A stretch of 42,177 nt of DNA from assembly GCF_015845845.1 (NCBI RefSeq), contig NZ_LDIG01000248.1, positions 1 through 42,177 on the forward strand, written 5' to 3'. Under the pieces are notes generated by a model. It was given only the letters and a program-made list of their open reading frames with translations, did not search any database and was not told the origin of the DNA. The translations under genes and the position numbers were made by a program. Positions within the stretch are counted from its first letter, which is position 1. Each line of letters opens with the position of its first letter. This DNA is from Paenibacillus dendritiformis. Lineage in GTDB: Bacteria > Bacillota > Bacilli > Paenibacillales > Paenibacillaceae. Positions 24,908 to 31,807 of this stretch are shown in pieces.

Positions 24908-25882
24908 TTACAGCATTTCCTTGCGGAGCTGTTCAGGCGATTTCGGCGACAGAAGGCCGAATGGAATGTCGAATACGGTGCGTGCGCCGGCTTCTCCGCG
25001 TGCCGCCAGCTTGTGTACCGCCCGCGCATAGGCGACGAGCACGCTCGCCGTGAACTCCGGATTGCTGCCCAGCTTCAGGCTGAATTCCATCAATTGGGTC
25101 GTCCCTTCTCCGGTCACGCCGCTGCGGAGCACGTAACCGCCGTGAGGCATTGCCGAGTGATTTGCCTTCAGTTCCTCTTCGCTAATGAAGTTCACAATCG
25201 TCTCATAGTCGGAGAAGTAGTTCGGCATGTTTTTGATTTCCGCTTCGATGCGGGCCTTGTCCGCGCCTTCCTCGGCGACGACGAAGCACTCGCGCAAATG
25301 CTTGTCTCGCGTCGACAGCTTCGGCTGTTCCCCATTGCGTACGGCAGCTACCGCTTCCTCGGAAGGAATGGTGTACTGCACGCCGTTTTTGACGCCTTCT
25401 ACGCGGCGAATCGCATCCGAATGGCCTTGGCTTACGCCGCGGCCCCAGAAAGTATATTCCGCGCCTTGCGGCAGCACGGATTCGAACAGCAGGCGGTTCA
25501 GGGAGAACAACCCCGGATCCCATCCCGTGGAGATGACGGCTACATGTCCCGACGCTTGTGCCGCGCCGTTCACGGCTTCGAAGTATTCCGGAATGCGCGC
25601 GTGCGTGTCGAAGCTGTCCACCGTATGGAACAAGCGTGCCAATTCAGGTCCCTGCTCCGGCAAATCCGTAGCCGAGCCGCCGCACAAAATCATGACATCG
25701 ACTTTGTCTGTATAGGACTCCACTTCCTGTAACGATACGACCGGAACGCTCGCTTGCACCGAGCCCGGATCTCTGCGGGTAAATACAGCGACAAGCTCCA
25801 TGTCCGGATTTTGCTGAATCGACTTCTCGACCCCTCTTCCAAGGTTGCCGTAACCTACAATACCGATACGTATAGCTGACAT
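24908..25882 (-). CDS. ddh: meso-Diaminopimelate D-dehydrogenase
   Basis: A 324-residue NADPH-dependent enzyme making meso-diaminopimelate directly from tetrahydrodipicolinate, for peptidoglycan and lysine. The N-terminal Rossmann motif is IGIVGYGNLGRGVE. Substrate-domain signatures CGGSATDLPEQGPELA, VDSFDTHARIPEYF, VISTGWDPGLFS and GVSQGHSDAIRRVEGV are all present, and the length agrees with known Ddh. Start at ATG 25882 has GAAGGAGA upstream; the longer frame adds an unrelated N-terminus. It is monocistronic, with the terminator at 24851-24881. Ddh is patchily distributed among bacilli and common in Paenibacillus-like genomes (from memory). Confidence 0.93.
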   Translation of the reverse strand: MSAIRIGIVGYGNLGRGVEKSIQQNPDMELVAVFTRRDPGSVQASVPVVSLQEVESYTDKVDVMILCGGSATDLPEQGPELARLFHTVDSFDTHARIPEYFEAVNGAAQASGHVAVISTGWDPGLFSLNRLLFESVLPQGAEYTFWGRGVSQGHSDAIRRVEGVKNGVQYTIPSEEAVAAVRNGEQPKLSTRDKHLRECFVVAEEGADKARIEAEIKNMPNYFSDYETIVNFISEEELKANHSAMPHGGYVLRSGVTGEGTTQLMEFSLKLGSNPEFTASVLVAYARAVHKLAARGEAGARTVFDIPFGLLSPKSPEQLRKEML

Positions 25883-26056
25883 CGTATGTTCATCTCCTTC
25901 AACTTTTCTAACATAAGTATAATATGGACAAATGATTACCGACATAGATTATTCGGAGAACATATTGCACTTCATGTGCACTCTCAGCGTACGCCCGGCT
26001 CAGCTTCTATTATTCTGCCCGTCCGCCTGGACGCCATGCCGCGTCTTGGAACGCCA

Positions 26057-26089
26057 GCAAAAAAGGAAATGCCGCATGGGCATTTCCTT
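26057..26089 (-). terminator. Terminator of the thiosulfate uptake operon
   Basis: Minus strand: eleven-bp stem AAGGAAATGCC/GGCATTTCCTT (26089-26079 with 26073-26063), followed by TTTTTGC. It lies 20 bases behind the TusA-like stop. Confidence 0.92.
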
Positions 26090-26108
26090 CGTGAAGACGA
26101 TATGCACT

Positions 26109-26333
26109 TTATTTCTTTTGCACGGTAATGGTCCAGGACGCATCATCGATCTGCTCGAACCGGGTGACGCGGTGGCCGGCCTCGGCAGCCCAGCGGGGTA
26201 TGCTCTCGGTTGCCTGGGTGCAGTCGAATTCGATGACCAGCTCGTCGCCGCTGTCTATCGTCTCGATCGCTTCCTTGGCCTCAATCAAAGGAAACGGACA
26301 TACCATGCCTAGTACGGACAGTTTTTTCCCCAT
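26109..26333 (-). CDS. TusA-family sulfur carrier, TsuB-like
   Basis: A 74-residue TusA/SirA-fold protein with the CPxP motif MVCPFPL (active Cys12) and the closing VTRFEQIDDASWTITVQKK strand. It lies 27 bases behind the YeeE/YedE-family transporter gene and is co-transcribed with it. Such pairs (TsuA-TsuB) have been shown in other bacteria to take up thiosulfate, the small protein accepting or activating sulfur at the cytoplasmic face; its role here is inferred from this pairing. GGAGG lies seven bases before the ATG. Confidence 0.88.
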   Translation of the reverse strand: MGKKLSVLGMVCPFPLIEAKEAIETIDSGDELVIEFDCTQATESIPRWAAEAGHRVTRFEQIDDASWTITVQKK

Positions 26334-26360
26334 ATCGTTATTCCTCCTTACGCTATCGGC

Positions 26361-27428
26361 TTACGCCGTCGTTGTCTGATAAGCTACAGCCTGATTTTTG
26401 CGCGCCTTCGCACGCGGGCGAACATAGACGAAGTAAGATGCGGTCCACGTTCCCAGCAGGATAAAGAGAAGCGAAACCCATCCTTGCCAGGTCATCATGG
26501 CGGTCATGACCAGACCGTTCCCGATCGAGCACCCCCCGGCCCAGCTCGCTCCGAATCCCATCAGCAGGCCGCCGCCGAAGCTGGACAGCGCCGTCTTGGC
26601 GTCTGGCGCCCGGAAGCGGAATTCACGGCTCGCCTTCGCGGCGAGGAAGGAGCCTGCCAGGATGCCAAGCACCAAGAAGACGCCCCAGTTTACATATTTT
26701 TCGCTGTCTCCCGTCACCAAATATTGAAGCAAGTTCGCGGAAGGGGTCGTAATGCCAAGACCGGACATTCTTCCCGTCGCCTCGCTGAGCGGCCAGGCCA
26801 GAATCGCAATCAGGCCGACGAGCACCGCCGTAACGAAGGGATGCCACCGCTTCTCGAACAACATATGGTTCATCCCTGTGCGCTTCGCCGGCAGGGACGG
26901 AATCGCCACGGCAGGCTTGCGAAGCTGCCTGACGACCAGCCATAGCGTCAATAGCGCCAGGATGAGGATAAAAGGCCACACCGACAGGCCGAATGTGTCA
27001 GGAATGGAGTTTGTCGGCGCATGGTATGCTTTTAGACTGTTATTGACAGGCAGCAGCGCGCCCGACTTCATAACCGCGCTCATCGCCATATATCCGAACA
27101 GGGCGATCCAGCTTCCAATCAGGCCCTCTCCGGCCCGATACCACGTCCCGGTGGCACAGCCCCCGGCCAAAATAATCCCGATACCGAACAAAAACGAGCC
27201 GACCACCGTCGCCAGCCAATGGAACGAACCGGCTGAAAACTCGACCAAGCCCAGTTGAATCAGCGCAAACACGCCTATGCTCTGCACCGTGATGGCAATG
27301 AGCAGCGCGTAGAACATCCGGTTGTCCTTCGTCAGGTACATATCCCGGAAACCGCCGGTCAGGCAAAATCGTCCGCGCTGCATGACGAACCCCAGCAGCG
27401 CCCCGCATAGCAACCCCGTAATCAACAT
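26361..27428 (-). CDS. YeeE/YedE (TsuA-like) thiosulfate transporter
   Basis: A membrane protein of about 355 residues with roughly nine to ten hydrophobic segments. The duplicated family cysteines are in VMQRGRFCLTGGFRD, LAGGCATGTWYRAGEG and ASWAGGCSIGNGLVMTAMM; in TsuA these relay thiosulfate through the membrane. I choose ATG 27428 because GGAGGAGG lies 13 bases upstream, and because a promoter (27494-27521) overlaps the more upstream possible starts (ATG 27503, TTG 27521). Those would add 25 or 31 residues. Operon partner: the TusA-like gene at 26109. Confidence 0.87.
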   Translation of the reverse strand: MLITGLLCGALLGFVMQRGRFCLTGGFRDMYLTKDNRMFYALLIAITVQSIGVFALIQLGLVEFSAGSFHWLATVVGSFLFGIGIILAGGCATGTWYRAGEGLIGSWIALFGYMAMSAVMKSGALLPVNNSLKAYHAPTNSIPDTFGLSVWPFILILALLTLWLVVRQLRKPAVAIPSLPAKRTGMNHMLFEKRWHPFVTAVLVGLIAILAWPLSEATGRMSGLGITTPSANLLQYLVTGDSEKYVNWGVFLVLGILAGSFLAAKASREFRFRAPDAKTALSSFGGGLLMGFGASWAGGCSIGNGLVMTAMMTWQGWVSLLFILLGTWTASYFVYVRPRAKARKNQAVAYQTTTA

Positions 27429-27493
27429 GAGTTCAATGACGCCTCCTCCCGGATTTAAACCGAGTAATTCAATGAGATTTATAAGTGATACTG

Positions 27494-27521
27494 ATTTTAT
27501 CATATCTTCGGAATGTGTCAA
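27494..27521 (-). promoter_or_regulatory. Sigma-A promoter of the thiosulfate uptake operon
   Basis: Minus strand: TTGACA (27521-27516), 16-base spacer, TAAAAT (27499-27494). It argues for translation starting downstream of about 27487. Confidence 0.6.
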
Positions 27522-27543
27522 TATACAGCATCATCCAGGCTGT

Positions 27544-27570
27544 AAAAAAGAGAGGGGCTTTCCCCTCTCT
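27544..27570 (-). terminator. Terminator behind the methyltransferase remnant
   Basis: Minus strand: nine-bp stem AGAGAGGGG/CCCCTCTCT with an AAAG loop, followed by TTTTTTA. It insulates the thiosulfate operon promoter from upstream transcription. Confidence 0.9.
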
Positions 27571-27623
27571 GTCATTAGCAAAACATATGCGAAGCGGCTT
27601 GCTCCTTATACCTGTACTTCATC

Positions 27624-28162
27624 TTACACTTCTCCCCAAAATACTTCGGTCTCGTATTCAAAGGATACGATCCCATTCTGTTCGTTCCGTGCAAATATGC
27701 GCTCCAATTCAGCCATCATCGGCTCATAGTTCGGATGTCCCGCCTGTGGCGCATACGAAGAGGACTGGAGCCGCCCGGCTTCAATATGCGGCGAAATTCC
27801 AGCCGCGCGGCGTCGCGATCGAACCAATGGAATGATTGCGCACAGACGATATGATTAACGGAGCTGTCCGGCAGCCCTGTCGCCTCCGCGGCGCCGGATA
27901 CCGCGCGATATAGCGAATGATGGCCAAGCTCTTGGACTGCCGCTTCCCGCATCGCTTGATTCGGTTCAACGGCAATGACGCGGCTCCCGCGAGCCAGCAG
28001 CAGCTTGGAAAAGATGCCCGTCCCCGCCCCAATATCGGCAATCTCGTTCTCCGTACGAAAACCTACCGTGTCATACAAATACGAGATTGCTTCCGGCGGA
28101 TAACTGGGCCGGTACTTCACATAGGCGTCGACTCGGCTTGAAAATCGCTCCTTACTGTTCAT
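27624..28162 (-). pseudogene. Class I SAM-dependent methyltransferase, frameshifted and shortened
   Basis: Starts at ATG 28162 behind GAAGGAGA. The first frame encodes SSRVDAYVKYRPSYPPEAIS, the SAM motif IADIGAGTGIFSKLLL, VIAVEPNQAMREAA and the family signature CAQSFHWFDRDAARLEFRRI-LKPGG. It then runs into a wrong frame with a stop at 27716. A second frame resumes with YEPMMAELERIFARNEQNGI and ends at TAA 27624 after FWGEV. Between LKPGG and YEP about 15-20 residues seem missing, and the usual C-terminal 60 residues are absent. So there is at least one deletion/frameshift plus a truncation. A functional enzyme is unlikely. Confidence 0.75.
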
Positions 28163-28230
28163 TCCATTCACTCTCCTTCGGCAAATTAATAAAGAAGTCA
28201 GATCCAAACAACTACCACCATGTTCCATTC

Positions 28231-28269
28231 AATGAAATCCGGTTTCATTATTTCCATATGTATATTATA
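28231..28269 (-). promoter_or_regulatory. -10 box and palindrome upstream of the methyltransferase remnant
   Basis: Minus strand: TATAAT (28269-28264) without a good -35. It is followed by the inverted repeat AATGAAATCCGGTTTCATT on the plus strand (28231-28249), placed like an operator in the leader. Unassigned regulator. Confidence 0.35.
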
Positions 28270-28314
28270 GTACATCAGGCGACCGTATTCACCTGGGCAG
28301 AGGGAGCTGCGTAT

Positions 28315-28341
28315 AATAAAAAAAGCACCATGAGGTGCTTT
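28315..28341 (-). terminator. Terminator of the TerC-family gene
   Basis: Minus strand: AAAGCACC/GGTGCTTT eight-bp stem with a TCAT loop, followed by a run of T residues and then ATTATA. It lies 67 bases behind the stop codon. Confidence 0.85.
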
Positions 28342-28407
28342 CTCAAGAAATATTCGATGTCTTTTCTCTACTGTGATATGACCTGCAGGAAGGAAGGAGC
28401 TTGATTA

Positions 28408-29082
28408 TTAAGCGGCTTGCTTCACTTCCTTCTGCTTTTTCAGTCTGCCCATCACCAGCACGCCGGCAATGATTACAATCATGAGTCCCCACTTCAATAC
28501 CGGATTTTCCGTGAAAAAGCCCTTCACTAACGGCTCATCCGTGATCATTTTAGCCGCTGTCCAAGCCAGCACCCCGGATCCAATATAGATAATGACGGGG
28601 AATCGCTCCACCCATTTCAAAATCAAAGTGCTTCCCCATACGACAATCGGCACGCTAACCAGCAGCCCCATCACGACCAGAATGAAATCGCCATGGGCGG
28701 CGCCGGCCACGGCGAGCACATTATCGAGACCCATGACCGTGTCCGCGATAATAATCGTCTTGATGGCCGCCCATATGCTGGCTGCCGATGCCACGTCATG
28801 CTTCTTCTCCTCTATAAGCAGCTTATACGCAATCCAGATCAGCATCGCCCCGCCGAGCAGCAGCAATCCCGGAATTTTCAACAACCATACTACGGCAAGC
28901 GTAAGCAGCGAACGAATGGCAATGGCGCCGAACGTTCCCCAAAAAATCACCTTTTTCTGTTGTTCCTTCGGCAAGTTCCTCGCCGACAGCCCAATCACAA
29001 TGGCATTGTCTCCCGCCAGCACCAGATCGATAATGACGATCGCCAGAAGCGCAGACCAGAAATCTGCTGTCAAGAAATCCAT
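28408..29082 (-). CDS. TerC-family membrane protein, YkoY/MeeF-like manganese exporter
   Basis: A 224-residue protein with seven or so hydrophobic segments. The two signature acidic motifs are IDLVLAGDNAIVIGLSAR (segment 1) and IIIADTVMGLDNVLAVAG (segment 4), carrying the Asp/Asn residues expected to bind the metal. A Lys-rich tail (MGRLKKQKEVKQAA) ends it. In B. subtilis YkoY and YceF are TerC members linked to Mn2+ efflux and metalation of secreted proteins, and the ykoY gene has a Mn2+ riboswitch, as this gene does. The name TerC (tellurite) is historical. Ribosome binding site GGAGAGGG. Confidence 0.9.
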   Translation of the reverse strand: MDFLTADFWSALLAIVIIDLVLAGDNAIVIGLSARNLPKEQQKKVIFWGTFGAIAIRSLLTLAVVWLLKIPGLLLLGGAMLIWIAYKLLIEEKKHDVASAASIWAAIKTIIIADTVMGLDNVLAVAGAAHGDFILVVMGLLVSVPIVVWGSTLILKWVERFPVIIYIGSGVLAWTAAKMITDEPLVKGFFTENPVLKWGLMIVIIAGVLVMGRLKKQKEVKQAA

Positions 29083-29163
29083 CGTACCCTCTCCTATCTC
29101 GAATGTCGTATATATCCTTTCTTCAATGGCTCACATTTATGAACACGTCCGGGCAACACCCCT

Positions 29164-29202
29164 TAAAAACAAAAATGGCCTCTACCGATCACGGTAAAGG
29201 CC
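29164..29202 (-). terminator. Second tandem terminator in the TerC leader
   Basis: Minus strand: GGCCTTTACCG/CGGTAGAGGCC stem (one G-T pair) with a TGAT loop, followed by ATTTTTGTTTTT. It is close in sequence to terminator 1 (shared CCTTTACC), so it may have arisen by duplication. Confidence 0.8.
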
Positions 29203-29316
29203 ATAAATAAAGACCTTTACCGTAATGGTAAAGGTCTCGCCAGCAATCATCGTTGCCAACAAAGCCGGAGGCGTTATCCTCGTAATGACGACTTTATTGA
29301 ACAGCTACTCCCCTTT
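29177..29316 (-). promoter_or_regulatory. yybP-ykoY Mn2+ riboswitch upstream of the TerC-family gene
   Basis: Minus-strand leader starting AAAGGGGAGTAGC (29316-29304), a class hallmark, then GTCGTCA, CCGGCTTTGTTGGCAACGA and the closing GGCGAGACCTTT (to about 29226). The 5' AAAGG and 3' ACCTTT form stem P1. The GACCTTTACC strand is also the first arm of the terminator hairpin at 29211-29237, so P1 and terminator are mutually exclusive. That fits Mn2+ binding favouring read-through into the exporter gene. A second terminator lies further on. Aptamer assignment is by recalled consensus. Confidence 0.88.
29203..29237 (-). terminator. Riboswitch terminator 1 (expression platform)
   Basis: Minus strand: AGACCTTTACC/GGTAAAGGTCT stem (29237-29227 with 29221-29211), five-base loop, then TTATTTAT. 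Its 5' arm overlaps the 3' side of aptamer stem P1. Confidence 0.85.
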
Positions 29317-29325
29317 ATGTTTTCT

Positions 29326-29355
29326 ATGTTAATTGATAAGGATACATAGGGTCAA
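29326..29355 (-). promoter_or_regulatory. Promoter of the riboswitch-TerC unit
   Basis: Minus strand: TTGACC (29355-29350), 18-base spacer, TAACAT (29331-29326). Predicted transcription starts a few bases before the aptamer. Confidence 0.55.
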
Positions 29356-29384
29356 GATAAAAATATCCTGCTTAATCAAATTGG

Positions 29385-29570
29385 TTACAGACTTGCCCAT
29401 TGATCCTCGTAGACAAGGACAATTCCGTTATCGTCCACTTCGAGCCGCGCCGTGTAGCCGCTTGCGATCGATCGGTATAAATACGCATTGTCTTCCAAGC
29501 GTTCATAGGATTGCTTCAAGGGCTGGACCGTTAGCTGAGGAAAACAGATCCATACGGCCGATACGTCCAT
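29385..29570 (-). CDS. Small protein of unknown function (61 residues)
   Basis: I do not recognise this protein. From ATG 29570 it reads 61 residues; the upstream in-frame ATG 29582 lies beside a TGGTATAAT extended -10 box, so that start would precede transcription. The residues YLYRSIASGYTARLEVDDNG and LVYEDQW look like a compact beta-rich domain with acidic loops. No ribosome binding site is visible, so the message could be leaderless, or the frame could be chance. It lies in the same direction as, and just upstream of, the Mn2+ riboswitch promoter. Confidence 0.4.
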   Translation of the reverse strand: MDVSAVWICFPQLTVQPLKQSYERLEDNAYLYRSIASGYTARLEVDDNGIVLVYEDQWASL

Positions 29571-29703
29571 ATTATACCACATTTATGAATCGCGTCTGGA
29601 GCAACTCCTTTGCAACCGTCTTCCTGTATTCTGACCGTGATGCGCCGCGAGGCGCTCATGACCAACACGCTGCGTGAATGCAGCTCACGAAAGGGAGGAT
29701 GTC

Positions 29704-30972
29704 ATGACGAAACGATGGATGTCTGCCATGATCATCATGGCGCTGTTAGTCTGTACCATCCTGGCAACCGCCGAATCCGCCCAAGCGGGCGAAGCCGCAG
29801 AAACCAGTCTCATACTGGAGCAAACGTACGCCGATGTCGCCAATGGATGGAGCAAAGCGGAACGCTGGAAAGACAACAACCCGATGTTCGCTTCAGAACA
29901 TTACCCCCCGGATGGACAGGGAGATCAGATTGGCCAGCGCCTTCTCTTCTTCGGCGGCGTGAAGCAGCCGCATTCCAGCCGATTTCTCCTCTACTATGCG
30001 CCGCAGTATCAGACCAATCCTTTTCCAACCCCGGTTCTGCTTGTTCATGGAGCCAATGATAATGCCGATCGGGCCTGGGCCAATCCGAACGAGTTCGGTC
30101 CGGATACATGCGGGGCTTCCTCCTGCCCGAACACGGGACTGATGCAGTTCCTCGTTAGCCAAGGATATAAAGTATTCGCCATTAATTTCGCACATAAGCA
30201 CGGGGACAATTATTATGCCGCCGAGCTAATTCACGATGCCATCCGGATCATTCGAAATGTTACCGGCGAGAGCAAGGTCGATGTCATCGGCTGGAGCAAA
30301 GGCGCGTTCGCTTCCCGCATGTACGCGTCATCTATCCACAAGCCAGGCGGCACGCCCTATGCGGGAGATATCCGCAAGCTGATTCTGATCGCCAATCCAA
30401 ATAAGGGCACCGATCTTATATTTCGGCACGGGTGGACATTCAATTACGGCATAATCCCCGAATGCGGCGGGAGCATGAACGCCCCTTCGCCTCATACGCG
30501 CATGATGTGCTACGGCGTATGGCGCCATCACCCCGAGCTATCCATTTATCGAACAGCGGCGGGCGATTTCTTCCCCGGACAGAAGCAAATGCTGGCCAAA
30601 TGGGATAACGTCCATCCGCTGCCTGCCAACGAACAGGATTGGTATACGACCTACTATGGGGGGCAAGGTTTCTTTACTGCAGGAGACGGGATCGATGCCG
30701 CCATGCAGCAAGGATCGTTGGTCGATGCCATCTTGGGGGCCGGCATTCCAGCCAGCATCTCAACGTATCTGTTATCCGGCAATCAGAACGATATCCCGAA
30801 CATGCATAACGAGCATACGGGACCAAGCGATGGCGTCGTATTCGTGCAAAGCGCGGCAGCCGTACAAGGGATTGGCCGCGTCACGGGCAATGTCACGCTG
30901 CCGCTCAATCACTTGGAACTAGCATGGGCAAGTCAAGCTCGCAGCCAGATCGATCAGTGGCTGAAGCAGTAA
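29704..30972 (+). CDS. Secreted alpha/beta hydrolase, lipase-like
   Basis: A 422-residue exported protein; start ATG 29704 behind GGGAGGATG. Signal peptide 1-28 (hydrophobic 8-21, cleavage after AQA). The hydrolase core shows the oxyanion-hole strand PTPVLLVHGANDN (109-120), a probable disulfide pair in CGASSC (136/141) and the nucleophile elbow VDVIGWSKGAFASRMYAS with Ser198. PSDGVVFVQSA and LNHLELAW near the C-terminus probably supply the acid and the catalytic His. It resembles class 2-type bacterial lipases or polyester depolymerases; the substrate is unknown. The next genes also encode exported proteins in the same direction. Confidence 0.8.
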   Translation: MTKRWMSAMIIMALLVCTILATAESAQAGEAAETSLILEQTYADVANGWSKAERWKDNNPMFASEHYPPDGQGDQIGQRLLFFGGVKQPHSSRFLLYYAPQYQTNPFPTPVLLVHGANDNADRAWANPNEFGPDTCGASSCPNTGLMQFLVSQGYKVFAINFAHKHGDNYYAAELIHDAIRIIRNVTGESKVDVIGWSKGAFASRMYASSIHKPGGTPYAGDIRKLILIANPNKGTDLIFRHGWTFNYGIIPECGGSMNAPSPHTRMMCYGVWRHHPELSIYRTAAGDFFPGQKQMLAKWDNVHPLPANEQDWYTTYYGGQGFFTAGDGIDAAMQQGSLVDAILGAGIPASISTYLLSGNQNDIPNMHNEHTGPSDGVVFVQSAAAVQGIGRVTGNVTLPLNHLELAWASQARSQIDQWLKQ

Positions 30973-31005
30973 AGCCGGCGTATGCCATATAAATAAGTAA
31001 ATTTT

Positions 31006-31054
31006 TTGAATATTTTTCCACATCGCCTATATACTATCCTTGAAAGTATACTTT
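31006..31054 (+). promoter_or_regulatory. Promoter and palindrome of the C92 hydrolase gene
   Basis: TTGAAT (31006-31011), 18-base spacer, TATACT (31030-31035). A perfect 12-bp palindrome AAAGTATACTTT (31043-31054) sits at the expected transcription start and could be an operator. Confidence 0.5.
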
Positions 31055-31074
31055 ACATGCTAGGAGGGATTGTA

Positions 31075-31791
31075 ATGAAAAAGGTTGTGCTTGCCATTCT
31101 CGTGCTCGTGCTGATCGTACCTGCAACGGTTGGCGCCCGCGGGAAGGACGGCGATGTCCTGGAGCGTATTCTGGATGTGTATCCGCATGTCACCAAGGAC
31201 CAGCTCGTATCTGAAATTGAATACGCTTCCCAAGTCACCAAGCTTTCGCGCGACGTCATCGCCAGCCAAATGTACGAGGAACTGCGCGCGAAGAAGCCCG
31301 CACTGCAGAACAAAATAACAGTGCTTGGCGGCAAAGGCAACGGCGCCTATCAGCTTGCTTCCAGCAGCAAAGGCAATGTCTTCTTCGAAACGGCCTCCAC
31401 AGCCGGGATCCCGCACGGACATGTCGGCATCTATTACACCCCCGACTACATCGTGGAATCCGTGCCCGGCTCAGGCGTGCGCAAGGTGAAGCTCATCGAC
31501 AAACGCGTCGATGCAGGCTCCAAAATTTTGACTCCAAAGCCGCAATATGCAAGCGCTTCCGCAAGAGAACAAGCCGCCGACTGGGCGCACGGACGCATCG
31601 GCGAGAGCTACTCCTACAATTTCGCCACGAATCGCGCAACTTCGTGCATCGGGGATAAGAACTGCTCCAAGCTCGTATGGTGCGCCTTCAAAGAAAAAGC
31701 GAAGATCGATATCGATAAGGATGGCGGCCTCGGCGTCTATCCGGTCGATATCCGGGATTCCCCGATGTTTCTCACTTTGAAAAGCTATTGA
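31075..31791 (+). CDS. Secreted YiiX/YebB-like NlpC/P60-type cysteine hydrolase (C92 family)
   Basis: A 238-residue exported protein; start ATG 31075 behind TAGGAGGG. Signal peptide about 1-21. A helical region (28-75; LERILDVYPHVTKDQLVSEI) precedes the hydrolase fold. In this circularly permuted papain-like family the His comes first: HGHVGIYYTPDYIVES with His116. The nucleophile follows in NCSKLVWCAF with Cys197. Such enzymes cut amide or ester bonds in cell-wall peptides, lipids or lipoproteins; the substrate is not known here. Cys191 and Cys203 could pair. Followed after 16 bases by a lipoprotein gene. Confidence 0.8.
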   Translation: MKKVVLAILVLVLIVPATVGARGKDGDVLERILDVYPHVTKDQLVSEIEYASQVTKLSRDVIASQMYEELRAKKPALQNKITVLGGKGNGAYQLASSSKGNVFFETASTAGIPHGHVGIYYTPDYIVESVPGSGVRKVKLIDKRVDAGSKILTPKPQYASASAREQAADWAHGRIGESYSYNFATNRATSCIGDKNCSKLVWCAFKEKAKIDIDKDGGLGVYPVDIRDSPMFLTLKSY

Positions 31792-31807
31792 ATAAGCCTA
31801 ATCCACG

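Noticed and set aside
25966..25980. TGCAC/GTGCA inverted repeat upstream of ddh
   Set aside because: Five-bp arms are too short to claim an operator, and no second copy was seen.
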